DNA of 28,489 nucleotides from an uncultured Mycoplasmatota bacterium (lineage in GTDB: Bacteria; Bacillota_I; Bacilli_A; RF39; UBA660): positions 1 to 28,489 of the forward strand of contig USGP01000015.1 in the NCBI GenBank assembly GCA_900554315.1, given 5' to 3'. Made by a program: the position numbers and the translations under genes. Shown here piece after piece: positions 8,474 to 16,238 of this stretch. Position 1 is the stretch's first letter; the number at the start of each line of letters is the position of its first letter. The notes under the pieces were generated by a model that was not told the DNA's origin, made no database searches, and saw only the letters and a list, made by a program, of their open reading frames with translations.

Positions 8474-8502
8474 AAAAAAGAGTCCAATGTGAACTCTTTT
8501 TT
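8474..8502 (-). terminator. Terminator of the rpsF-ssb-rpsR operon
   Basis: The minus strand folds as GAGTTC / GGACTC (8491-8496 and 8480-8485) with a 5-base loop, extended by A-T pairs, and ends in a T-run. The A-side of the stem touches the rpsR stop codon. Confidence 0.8.
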
Positions 8503-8717
8503 TATCTTGTATAAGGCATTAAAGCAATTGCTCTAGCTCTTTTTATTTGTGTTGAAATATATCTTTGATGACGAGCACAGTTTCCAGTAACTCTTCTTGA
8601 AACGATTTTACCTTTTTCATTTACATATCTTTTTAATGTTTCAGGATTTTTATAGTCAACTGTAGCTCCAGTACACATCATACATACTTTTTTCTTTCTA
8701 CGTCCAAATTCTGCCAT
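8502..8717 (-). CDS. rpsR: 30S ribosomal protein S18
   Basis: Binds 16S rRNA as a heterodimer with S6 in the platform of the small subunit. 71 residues; the family core is visible as LKRYVNEKGKIVSRRVTGNC and the tail RHQRYISTQIKRARAIALMP. Two cysteines near the N-terminus (CMMC) and another at NCARH resemble the zinc-binding (C+) form of S18; this is inference from spacing. AAGGAGG precedes the ATG. It is the last gene of rpsF-ssb-rpsR and is followed by a terminator. Confidence 0.97.
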   Translation of the reverse strand: MAEFGRRKKKVCMMCTGATVDYKNPETLKRYVNEKGKIVSRRVTGNCARHQRYISTQIKRARAIALMPYTR

Positions 8718-8732
8718 TTTTATTCCTCCTTT

Positions 8733-9227
8733 TTAGAATGGTAATTCGTCATCACTAATTTCGATACTTGAACCAAAATCAGCGAAAGGATTGCTATCTA
8801 CATCTGTTCCTTTTGGCTCTGATGCACTTGGACCAAAGTCATAAGGTGTAGGTTCAGCACTACTTGATGAAGTTTGTGCATTACTATTAGCATTCATATT
8901 ATTAGATGACCCTTTTGAACCTAGGAATTCAACATTATCAGCTACTACTTCAGTTACATAACGTCTTTGACCATTTTGATCATCATAGCTTCTTGTTTGA
9001 ATACGTCCATCAATAGCTACTTGACTTCCTTGAGATAAATAGTTTTTAACATTTTCTGCTTGTTTTCTCCAAACTACTATGTTAATAAAATCTGCTTCTC
9101 TTTCTCCATTAGCATTTGTAAAATTTCTATTTACAGCAAGTGAAAAAGTTGCTACTGCTGTATTACTTCCTGTATATCTTAATTCAGGGTCTCTAGTTAA
9201 ACGTCCAATTAAAAATACTTTATTCAT
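8733..9227 (-). CDS. ssb: Single-stranded DNA-binding protein
   Basis: Coats single-stranded DNA at replication and repair forks. The OB fold occupies about residues 1-108 (MNKVFLIGRLTRDPELRYT at the start, then FINIVVWRKQAENVKNYLSQG). A Ser/Asn/Ala-rich disordered linker (about 108-150) follows, then the acidic protein-interaction tip DDELPF at the very end. 164 residues, typical for the essential housekeeping SSB. It lies between the S6 and S18 genes as in most Bacillota. AGAGGT precedes the ATG. Confidence 0.97.
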   Translation of the reverse strand: MNKVFLIGRLTRDPELRYTGSNTAVATFSLAVNRNFTNANGEREADFINIVVWRKQAENVKNYLSQGSQVAIDGRIQTRSYDDQNGQRRYVTEVVADNVEFLGSKGSSNNMNANSNAQTSSSSAEPTPYDFGPSASEPKGTDVDSNPFADFGSSIEISDDELPF

Positions 9228-9243
9228 ATATTCTACCTCTTTT

Positions 9244-9531
9244 TTAGTCTTCTACTTTAACAATTAAGTGACGAAGTAAATTTTCGTTAATTCTTACAAC
9301 ACGGTCGAATTCAGCAACTGCTTCTGGAGTTGCTTCTACTACGAATAAGTAATAATATCCAGTTTTGAATTTTTTGATTTCGTAAGCTAATTCTCTAGGA
9401 CCCATTGCCTTATTTTCTAGAATTTTTGCTTTTCCATCTTCTAAAACCTTTTTTAAGTTTTCTGCTGTTTTTTGAATTTCAGTTTCTTCCATATCAGGTC
9501 TTACGATGAACATAATTTCATACTTTCTCAT
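9244..9531 (-). CDS. rpsF: 30S ribosomal protein S6
   Basis: Partner of S18 in the small-subunit platform. 95 residues beginning MRKYEIMFIVRPDMEE, with the family segments MGPRELAYEIKKFKTGYYYLF and FDRVVRINENLLRHLIVK. AAGGAGGTG precedes the ATG. First gene of the rpsF-ssb-rpsR operon, with its own promoter and a short structured leader. Confidence 0.97.
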   Translation of the reverse strand: MRKYEIMFIVRPDMEETEIQKTAENLKKVLEDGKAKILENKAMGPRELAYEIKKFKTGYYYLFVVEATPEAVAEFDRVVRINENLLRHLIVKVED

Positions 9532-9592
9532 TTGTTACACCTCCTTTTGGACTAATGGCTGCGCTTGCAGCAAGGAGTATTTAAAATACTCG
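9532..9592 (-). promoter_or_regulatory. Structured 5' leader of rpsF
   Basis: About 60 bases between the predicted start of transcription and the rpsF ATG hold two adjacent hairpins: a 7-bp A/T-rich one at 9575-9591 and a perfect GCTGC-AAGC-GCAGC one at 9558-9571, followed by the Shine-Dalgarno. The sequence ACTAA/TTAGT could close them (9593-9597 with 9551-9555) only if transcription starts slightly further upstream than predicted. I do not see the CCG bulge expected in the known S6:S18 leader motif, so an autoregulatory role is a guess. Confidence 0.4.
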
Positions 9593-9597
9593 TTAGT

Positions 9598-9626
9598 ATT
9601 ATAGCAAGATTTTATTTTTTTGTCTA
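9598..9626 (-). promoter_or_regulatory. Promoter of rpsF-ssb-rpsR
   Basis: On the minus strand TAGACA (9621-9626) and TATAAT (9598-9603) are 17 bases apart. The predicted start lies near 9591. The promoter sits directly behind the stop codon of the paaK remnant. Confidence 0.8.
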
Positions 9627-9633
9627 GTTTTAT

Positions 9634-10352
9634 TTACACTTTTAATTCTCTTAAATCATGAACATGGATTGTTTTTCCAGATTGTGGCTTTATATCGTGA
9701 TTATTTAATATATTAATTTTACTAGTAATTCCAAATCTACTTTTAAATTCTTCTTCTAATTTTATACTATAATTATTAATTTTTGGTTGGATTTCAGGCG
9801 TTATATTTTCTTTATAACAAATATTAATTGTCATAATATCCTTATATTTATCTTTTGATAATATAATTTCATATTGATGGGAAAAGTATGGATGCATAAA
9901 AAGAAAATCTTCTATTTGACTCACAAAAATTTTCACACCTTTTACTTTTAACATATCGTCTGTGCGCCCTAAAAATTTTACAATTCTAGGAGAAGTGTTT
10001 CCACAGCTACATTTATCATAACTTATTTCTACTAAGTCATTTGTTTTATATCGAATTAATGGACAACACTCATTATAGATTGTTGTTACTACTAATTCTC
10101 CAATATTCGATTTTGTTGGTTGATTTGTTATTGGATCTATTAATTCAAAATAAAAATTATCATTTAAATGCATTCTTTTTTCACATTGACATTCCATTGC
10201 TAGTCCTGGTCCTAAAGTCTCTGTCATACCATAATCTTGTGTAACACTTATGTTTTCGCCCCATGCTTCTTTTATTTTTGCTCGCATTGAGTTTGTTAAT
10301 AATTCGCTTCCTACTCTAATAATTCTTATTGGGATTTGGGAAGTATCTATAT
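9634..10352 (-). pseudogene. Truncated phenylacetate-CoA ligase-like (PaaK family) gene, N-terminal half missing
   Basis: The frame encodes about 239 residues that match the C-terminal half of PaaK-type AMP-forming ligases: RVGSELL, YGMTETLGPGLAMEC (A5 motif), GELVVTT, PLIRYKTND (A7-like), GRTDDMLKVKGVKIF (A8) and the end of the C-terminal domain (SGKTIHVHDLR). Full-length relatives are about 415-440 residues. The N-terminal half, with the Ser/Thr/Gly-rich ATP-binding motif, is absent, so ligase activity is not expected. The only upstream ATG in frame (10371) lies inside the adjoining dnaB fragment and has no clear ribosome binding site. The four-cysteine arrangement (CQC and CSCG) is still intact, so decay may be recent. 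Confidence 0.8.
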
Positions 10353-10651
10353 TTAATTCTTTTCCAGTCATTGTTCATTAAATTACCTGTACGTAACTTA
10401 AAACCATCAATTTGACCTAAAGAAGAAATAATACGCATTGCTAATTGTTCAGCACTCATTTCAAGATTAAAAAGTGCTACTGACTTATCTTGAGTCATCG
10501 CAGCATGGGTAGCAAGATGAAGAGCAAAAACAGTTTTTCCCACAGCTGGTCTTGCAGCAATAATAATTAATTCGTTTGGGTGTAATCCTGTCGTTAATTT
10601 ATCAATATCATACCAACCTGTTGCTAAACCTGTAATTTCTCCTTTATGTTC
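10353..10651 (-). pseudogene. Internal fragment of a second dnaB copy (codons ~174-272)
   Basis: These 299 bases align without gaps to 6156-6454 in dnaB at a constant offset of 4197. I count 19 mismatches (about 94% identity): 16 are synonymous and 3 change residues (Ala to Pro, Met to Val in the Walker A loop, Asn to His). The fragment covers the linker end, Walker A and the FNLEMSAEQLAMR region. A TAA lies two codons upstream of the homology and the frame runs out of dnaB into unrelated sequence downstream, so it cannot make a helicase. The right boundary falls after ...GTTC at 10651 and the left boundary joins the paaK remnant. Confidence 0.92.
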
Positions 10652-10703
10652 AGTTTATAAAATGTATGTGTTAAAGTTGTGAATTTATTGTGTAAATTGC
10701 ATG

Positions 10704-10730
10704 AAAAAAGTGAATCAATTAAGATTCACT
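10704..10730 (-). terminator. Terminator after the laccase-domain gene
   Basis: A perfect 8-bp stem, AGTGAATC / GATTCACT (10709-10716 and 10723-10730), has a six-base loop containing the stop codon of the upstream gene, followed on the minus strand by a T-run. A T-rich stretch on the other side could let it work in both directions. Confidence 0.85.
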
Positions 10731-11516
10731 TATTTTTTGATAAAAACAGCCTACAAAATTTTGCCCTTGTTGATAGTTTGGATTATTATGAGCTTCTGTA
10801 TGGGAGTAATAGTCGTCCGATAATAAGGTATCATATGGACTTTCTGTTATATTTTCTGTAGGAATATTTTCGTCTTTTAATTGTTTTTTTATTGCTGATA
10901 TTAAGTCTATATAATATATTCCATCTCTTAATGTTATTTTATTTTCCCATACTTTTTTATTGGTTGCCCACAATGGGTAACGATCATATTTATAATTTTC
11001 TTTTTTGATACAACTTCCTATGTATACATGAATATCTTCGGAATTACTATTTTTTTCTTTTTTTAATGCTTCTATTGTTAATCTTGGAACTTCTCTATTA
11101 ATTTGACTTGCTCCACAATGAGATACTGCTACCACTTGTTTCTTTATATCTTCGGCGATAATAACCGGACAATCTGCCATTCGATGTCCTATTACAATAT
11201 TAGGATATTTGGTATCTATCATTAAAATATCACAAGGCAATTTTTCATCCCAGTAGTCCTCTTTTACTAAATCTTTTTCTGATATTTTTATATATTTTCC
11301 ATCCGGATAGTCTACATCCTTTTCCACATCTTTTTGATAGGGTTGGAAAATATGATTACCATCGAATTGATATTTTTTCCCAACTTTGTTTTTTACACTT
11401 TGTAACACTTTTTTTCGTTCTTCTAAAGAATAATTTTCAGGATAAAATTTTGGGGCTAAGCTCATACAACCATCTTTTTTATTTGTTTCAAATATTATCA
11501 ATTTATACTTACTCAT
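10719..11516 (-). CDS. Divergent laccase-domain protein (PgeF/YfiH family)
   Basis: Related to the YfiH/PgeF (Cu-oxidase_4) family, whose E. coli member edits misincorporated L-Ser in UDP-MurNAc; other members have been reported with purine-nucleoside activities. 265 residues from the ATG at 11516, which has GAGGAAG upstream. A longer frame to 11567 would overlap ychF and lacks such a site. Recognisable are MADCPVII (metal-ligand Cys) and VSHCGASQI at the position of the usual HAGWRG (His kept, the rest changed). The usual QVHG-type segment reads FQPYQKDV, so the first ligand His appears to be Tyr. The family assignment is fairly good; activity is doubtful. It is co-transcribed with ychF, 16 bases behind its stop. 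Confidence 0.75.
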   Translation of the reverse strand: MSKYKLIIFETNKKDGCMSLAPKFYPENYSLEERKKVLQSVKNKVGKKYQFDGNHIFQPYQKDVEKDVDYPDGKYIKISEKDLVKEDYWDEKLPCDILMIDTKYPNIVIGHRMADCPVIIAEDIKKQVVAVSHCGASQINREVPRLTIEALKKEKNSNSEDIHVYIGSCIKKENYKYDRYPLWATNKKVWENKITLRDGIYYIDLISAIKKQLKDENIPTENITESPYDTLLSDDYYSHTEAHNNPNYQQGQNFVGCFYQKISES

Positions 11517-11532
11517 TTTTACTTCCTCTATT

Positions 11533-12633
11533 TTAAACATTAAATCTAAAGTGACAGATATCCCCATCCTGCATTAAATAATCTTTTCCTTCTAATCTTG
11601 CTTTACCAGCTTCTTTTACTTTTAATTCACTACCATATTTTATTAAATCGTCATAAGAAATAACTTCAGCTCTTATAAATCCTTTTTCAAAATCTGTGTG
11701 AATGATTCCTGCACATTGTTTGGCATTCATTCCTTTTTTAAATGTCCAAGCTCGCACTTCATCTTTTCCAACAGTAAAATATGTTGCTAGTCCTAGAATA
11801 TCATATGTAGCTTGAATTAATTGGTCTAATCCTGATACTTCTAATCCTAAAGCTTCTAGCATTTCTTGTTTTTCTTCTTTCGTAAGTTCACTTAAATCTT
11901 CTTCTACTTTGGCACATAGACTAACTACTTGAGCATTTTCTTTGCTTGCATATTCTTTTACTTGTAGAACATATTCATTATCTGGATTGGTTAAATCACT
12001 TTCTTTTATATTTGCTAAATAGATAATTGGTTTTAAAGTTAAAAAACTGTATGATTTTAAACTCTTTAGTTCTTCTTCTGTAAAATCTACTTGTCTAAGA
12101 GCTTTGTTTTCTTCTAATGCTTTCTTGGCTTTTTCTAAAGCTTCTACTTCTACTAAGTCATCTTTATTTTTTGTAGTTCTAGCTTTTTTAGAAACTCTTT
12201 CTAGGCGGTTATTAATAATATCTAAGTCTGCTATGGCTAATTCTAGATTAATTGTTTCTATATCTCTAATCGGATCAATATTTCCTTCTACATGAATTAT
12301 TTTTCCATCATCAAAGCAACGAACTACTTCTACAATAGCATCTACTTCTCTGATATGAGATAAAAATTTATTTCCTAATCCTTCTCCTTGACTTGCTCCT
12401 TTTACTAAACCAGCAATATCTGTAAATTCATATGCTGTTGGAATAAATCTTTCTGGTTGATACATTTCTTTTAATTTATCCATTCTTTCATCAGGTACTG
12501 TAACAACACCTACATTTGGTTCTATTGTTGCAAAAGGATAATTTTCTGCTAATATTTTTTGATTTGTAATTGCATTAAAAAGTGTTGACTTCCCAACATT
12601 TGGTAATCCTACTATTCCGGCTGTTAAACTCAT
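11533..12633 (-). CDS. ychF: Redox-regulated ribosome-associated ATPase YchF (OLA1-type)
   Basis: Obg-family P-loop protein that prefers ATP over GTP and associates with ribosomes. Full length at 366 residues: G1 GLPNVGKSTLFNAIT near 8-22, G3 region DIAGLVKGASQGEGLGNKFL near 72-91, a coiled-coil insertion (about 125-185), NIKESD in place of the GTPase NKxD motif, and a C-terminal TGS-like domain (TVGKDEVRAWTFKKGMNAKQCA). It ends in FRFNV, as family members do. AGAGGT precedes the ATG. Confidence 0.97.
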   Translation of the reverse strand: MSLTAGIVGLPNVGKSTLFNAITNQKILAENYPFATIEPNVGVVTVPDERMDKLKEMYQPERFIPTAYEFTDIAGLVKGASQGEGLGNKFLSHIREVDAIVEVVRCFDDGKIIHVEGNIDPIRDIETINLELAIADLDIINNRLERVSKKARTTKNKDDLVEVEALEKAKKALEENKALRQVDFTEEELKSLKSYSFLTLKPIIYLANIKESDLTNPDNEYVLQVKEYASKENAQVVSLCAKVEEDLSELTKEEKQEMLEALGLEVSGLDQLIQATYDILGLATYFTVGKDEVRAWTFKKGMNAKQCAGIIHTDFEKGFIRAEVISYDDLIKYGSELKVKEAGKARLEGKDYLMQDGDICHFRFNV

Positions 12634-12656
12634 ATTTCTACCTCTTTTCTTATTTT

Positions 12657-12720
12657 ATTATAACATAATTTTTATGTTTTATATCGTCTGTATTATATAC
12701 AACTTTTCTTATTTTCGCAA
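12657..12720 (-). promoter_or_regulatory. Two candidate promoters of ychF
   Basis: Distal: TTGCGA (12715-12720), 17 bases, TATAAT (12692-12697). Proximal: an extended -10, TGTTATAAT (12657-12665), without a good -35. Both lie between the abgT terminator and the ychF ATG. Confidence 0.6.
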
Positions 12721-12721
12721 G

Positions 12722-12743
12722 AAAAAAACACCATTGGTGTTTT
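12722..12743 (-). terminator. Terminator after the AbgT-family gene
   Basis: AAAACACC / GGTGTTTT (12725-12732 and 12736-12743) forms an 8-bp stem with a three-base loop, followed on the minus strand by seven T. The stem overlaps the stop codon of the gene. Confidence 0.8.
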
Positions 12744-14337
12744 ATAAAGTTGGAAAAACTCCTGGACCAATTGGAAGACCTGTAATATACCATCCTACTG
12801 TTATTAATATCCAAGATGCTGCAATAATTAAAAAGTATGGAGTGATTAGTTTTAGAGATCTTCTTATTGTATATGGTTTGTTTTTATTTAAATTATATAT
12901 ATTTAAATATCCAATAAATATTACAAATGATGCCAATACTGGAGTAAATCCATTTGTCATAGAAGTTCCTACTCTCATTACAATTTGAGCAAATTGTGGA
13001 GATATGTTTGATTGCATGAACATTGGAACTACAATTGGTGACAATATCATCCATTTTGTTGTTGGACTAGTTAATAATAAATTGGATGCTGCAATAATTA
13101 ATAATGTTACTACAATTAATGGTATACCACTAAATTCAAGATGTTCTAATAAGCTTCCTAACCAAGCAGTTACTATAATTCCAATGTTTGTTTCTTTTAA
13201 AACAGCAATAAATTGAGAAACAACAAATATTAATACAAAAATATAAGCTGTTTTGCTAAATTTATTACCAACATCTTCTATTAAAGCTTTATCGTTTTTT
13301 ATAGTCTTAGCCCCTATTCCATAGGCCAATCCCATTATAATTAATAATAATGTTACTAAATATGTAAATCCTGATTGGAAGTATGAATTATCTCCAAATA
13401 ATTGGTTTAAATATGTTTTTTCGTTCATATCCAATAACATTCCAGAATAAGGTAATCCTGGTATTAACATATAAGCAAATAGTAATATTACAATAATTCC
13501 TGTAATTAATGCAAAGCGCATTCCTCTTTTTTCATATTTATCTTTTTCTATTCTTTTTTGTTCTTCTTCTTCTAAATTAATTACTCTATATTGTTCTGTT
13601 TTAGCAAACTCTTCTTCTTTTTTATATTTTCCAACTTTTGGAGCAATTATCTTTTCAATAATAATGGTTCCAATAATTGAAATAATAATTGAAGTAGCAA
13701 TAATAAAAAATAAATTTGAGGTTAAAGAAATATGCATATTATCATCTATTAGCCATGCTGCGGTTCTTGTATAATCCATTAAAGCTATTTCCATAGATCC
13801 TACGAAAATAGTAACACCATATCCAAATGCAACTCCGCAGAATGCTGTTACAATACCTAGTATTGGATTTCTTCCATTTATAAAATATATTAATGCAGTT
13901 AATGGGATTAATATTGCATATCCTACCTCATTAATTAGAGAGGATATCGTTGCTACAAAAATTATAATAAATGTTAGCATTTCTTTTGGAATTTTTGAAA
14001 AATATCGTTTAGATAAAGTCTCTATTAATCCAGTTGCTTCTGCAATAGTAATTCCTATTAATGCTAATAATAAAGTTCCTAGAGGTGCAAAACTAATAAA
14101 GTTTACTGTTGCATCTCCTATTAAAAATTTCATTCCATCAAAACTAAATAGATTTTCTACCGCTACTAGTGTCGGTTCTAATTCATTGGTATTTGGATTT
14201 ATGGTATTGTATGTTGCTTGCATTTCAAATGCAGATAAAATACCACTTAATATAATTACTAAAAAAGTTAAAAATAGAAATACCGTAATTGGATGAAAAT
14301 AAAATTTTTTGAGTTTTAATTTTCTTTTTTCTTTCAT
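12742..14337 (-). CDS. AbgT-family transporter
   Basis: Integral membrane protein of 531 residues with about 11-13 hydrophobic segments. It resembles the AbgT family, which carries p-aminobenzoyl-glutamate or, in some members, exports sulphonamides. Family-like stretches are SLINEVGYAILIPLTALIYF followed by a GYGVTIFVG segment (about 130-180), and the re-entrant-type NLLLTSPTTKWMILSPIVVP near 420-440. A charged cytoplasmic loop (about 230-270, E/K-rich) splits the two halves. The substrate cannot be told from the sequence. It follows DUF951 by two bases after the stop, in the parA-parB-mscS operon, and ends it. Confidence 0.8.
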   Translation of the reverse strand: MKEKRKLKLKKFYFHPITVFLFLTFLVIILSGILSAFEMQATYNTINPNTNELEPTLVAVENLFSFDGMKFLIGDATVNFISFAPLGTLLLALIGITIAEATGLIETLSKRYFSKIPKEMLTFIIIFVATISSLINEVGYAILIPLTALIYFINGRNPILGIVTAFCGVAFGYGVTIFVGSMEIALMDYTRTAAWLIDDNMHISLTSNLFFIIATSIIISIIGTIIIEKIIAPKVGKYKKEEEFAKTEQYRVINLEEEEQKRIEKDKYEKRGMRFALITGIIVILLFAYMLIPGLPYSGMLLDMNEKTYLNQLFGDNSYFQSGFTYLVTLLLIIMGLAYGIGAKTIKNDKALIEDVGNKFSKTAYIFVLIFVVSQFIAVLKETNIGIIVTAWLGSLLEHLEFSGIPLIVVTLLIIAASNLLLTSPTTKWMILSPIVVPMFMQSNISPQFAQIVMRVGTSMTNGFTPVLASFVIFIGYLNIYNLNKNKPYTIRRSLKLITPYFLIIAASWILITVGWYITGLPIGPGVFPTL

Positions 14338-14341
14338 ATTT

Positions 14342-14539
14342 TTATCCTTCCTGAGAAATTATTTTTTTTAATTTCTTATTAAATTCTATTCTTGGTATTA
14401 ATACTGTTCTACCACAATTGATACATTTTATTTTGATATCAGCACCAACTCTAGTAATTTCCCATTCGTTGGTTCCACATGGATGTGGCTTTTTCATAAT
14501 TACTTTTGTTCCAATTGTATAATTATTATTTGTTTCCAT
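14342..14539 (-). CDS. DUF951 family protein
   Basis: Small protein of 65 residues of the DUF951 family, found beside mscS and parB in many Bacillota. It has a GTKVIMKKPHPCG start and a later CINCGRTVLIPR segment; Cys at about 21, 35 and 38 could bind a metal or contact nucleic acid. The function is not known. It overlaps the end of mscS by 14 bases, and GAGGTGACAA before its ATG lies within mscS, so translation is coupled. Confidence 0.9.
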   Translation of the reverse strand: METNNNYTIGTKVIMKKPHPCGTNEWEITRVGADIKIKCINCGRTVLIPRIEFNKKLKKIISQEG

Positions 14540-15344
14540 TTGTCACCTCAATCTGTTGACAAGAAACGGTAATATTTCTTTTATCTAATCGTTTCTTAAA
14601 TTCACTTCTTAAATATCTTTGTGCTGCATAATGCTGTTGTGGTTTTGTTTCTACAACAATTCTATATTTCATATTAGAATCTTCAAAATCATCTAATCCC
14701 CAAACTTGAATTTTTCCTGTTGCATTTGGAACAGTACCTTCTAATTCTTCTCTGATTTCATCAAGAGCTTTTGATACTTTATCTGGTTTTTCGTCATAAG
14801 ATACTCCAATATCTACTACCGCTAAATAATTATTTAAACTATAGTTTATTAGGGTATCTAACTTATGATTTGCTACGATTTTTACAGCTCCTCGATAATC
14901 TTTTATTCTTGTTGTCTTTAATCCCAAAAATACAACTTCTCCTAAGAAACCGTCATATTCGATGGTATCTCCTACCTCAAATTGATTTTCTGTAATAATA
15001 GAAACTCCTGCAATTAAATCTTTTGCTAAATCTTGGAATGCTAAACCCAAAATAGCTGTTGTAATACCAAGTCCAGCTACTAAGGTCTTTACATTTACTC
15101 CAAAATTAGCAAGTATTGCAAGTAATACGACTACAACAATTGTATATTTTACTACATTTAATAACACTATTCTTAATGTATTTGCTCGTTGCTTATGTTG
15201 CTTTTTAATATGATTTTGTGTTGGTTTCATGACTTTGTTAATCAATTTTCTCAATAGTGTATAGATAATAAACCCAATAGCTATATATACTATTGGAAAA
15301 ATTATTTGTTCCACTTCTATGGTTAAACTGTCAAATAAGTTCAA
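14526..15344 (-). CDS. mscS: Small-conductance mechanosensitive channel, MscS family
   Basis: Releases solutes on hypo-osmotic shock. 272 residues with three membrane segments (about 12-32, 60-80 and the pore helix 85-110), then the MscS beta domain. Hallmarks: GLGITTAILGLAFQDLAKDL (pore helix leading into TM3b), QFEVGDTIEYDGFLGEV, and the C-terminal alpha/beta domain. The start is a TTG at 15344 with AAGGAGGTAA seven bases before it; that site overlaps the TAA of parB. It lies within the parB-DUF951 operon. Confidence 0.93.
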   Translation of the reverse strand: MNLFDSLTIEVEQIIFPIVYIAIGFIIYTLLRKLINKVMKPTQNHIKKQHKQRANTLRIVLLNVVKYTIVVVVLLAILANFGVNVKTLVAGLGITTAILGLAFQDLAKDLIAGVSIITENQFEVGDTIEYDGFLGEVVFLGLKTTRIKDYRGAVKIVANHKLDTLINYSLNNYLAVVDIGVSYDEKPDKVSKALDEIREELEGTVPNATGKIQVWGLDDFEDSNMKYRIVVETKPQQHYAAQRYLRSEFKKRLDKRNITVSCQQIEVTNGNK

Positions 15345-15350
15345 TCAGGA

Positions 15351-16238
15351 TTACCTCCTTGTTTCTAGATTCATTATTTCTAATAAACGATTTAAATCAT
15401 TTCCATTTACAAAACTTATTTCTATTTTATTAGATTTTATCTTTACCTTTGTTCCAAGTTTTTCACATAATTCATCTTCTAAATATTGATATTCATTCAC
15501 TCTAGGTGTGTGTTTTTGAATTTTGTGAGTTCTTTCAAATTTTTCAGAAGATTGAGTCATATTTTCTAACTCTCTAACACTTAATCCTTCATTGACTACT
15601 TTTTCTGCCAAGTCTTGTTGTTGATTTTCATTTTCCAACTTACTAAGAACTCTTGCATGTCCCATGCTCATCTTTTTATCTCTAATCATTGTTTGAATAG
15701 AATCCGGAAGATTTTGTAATCCTATCATATTAGTTATATAACTTCTACTTTTTCCTAATTTACGGGCCAATTCTTCTTGGGTAATGTTTAAAGCTTCTAT
15801 TAATTTTTTGTAAGCTCTAGACTCTTCAATTGGATTTAAATTTTCTCTTTGCAAATTTTCTAGTAAGGCAATTTCCATCATTTCTTCATCTGTAAAATCT
15901 CTTACTATTGCTGGGATTTCTTCTAAACCTGCCATTTGTGATGCTTTGACACGGCGCTCACCAGCTATAATCTCATATCCTTTTATGCTTTTTTTAATTA
16001 TAATAGGTTGGAATACTCCATGTTCTTTAATAGAGTCAGCCAACTCTTGTAATGCTTGTTGATCAAATACTTGACGAGGTTGATATGGATTGCTTCTTAA
16101 ATCTGCTATTTTTACGTTTATTATTTCTTCTTTTGGTGTTTCTGTTAATATTTTTTCTTCCATCTTGTCATAAGCAATTGGTTCGTTATAAAATAGCTCT
16201 TCTAATCCTCTACCTAGTGCTCTTCTTTTATTTTCCAT
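15351..16238 (-). CDS. parB: Chromosome-partitioning protein ParB/Spo0J
   Basis: CTP-dependent clamp that loads at parS and recruits SMC. The ATG at 16238 gives 295 residues and starts MENKRRALGRGLEELF, the usual ParB opening; a TTG three codons earlier is too close to the Shine-Dalgarno. The N-terminal CTP-binding domain shows RSNPYQPRQVFD and EIIAGERRVKASQMAG. The helix-turn-helix region (about 130-200) has QEELARKLGKSRSYITNM, and the C-terminal dimerisation domain follows from about 235. It overlaps the 3' end of parA by 11 bases. No parS site was found in the window. Confidence 0.95.
   Translation of the reverse strand: MENKRRALGRGLEELFYNEPIAYDKMEEKILTETPKEEIINVKIADLRSNPYQPRQVFDQQALQELADSIKEHGVFQPIIIKKSIKGYEIIAGERRVKASQMAGLEEIPAIVRDFTDEEMMEIALLENLQRENLNPIEESRAYKKLIEALNITQEELARKLGKSRSYITNMIGLQNLPDSIQTMIRDKKMSMGHARVLSKLENENQQQDLAEKVVNEGLSVRELENMTQSSEKFERTHKIQKHTPRVNEYQYLEDELCEKLGTKVKIKSNKIEISFVNGNDLNRLLEIMNLETRR

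Noticed and set aside
10316..10543. 75-codon frame starting at GTG, with a Walker A motif
   Set aside because: It is the dnaB fragment read into unrelated sequence, not a gene of its own.
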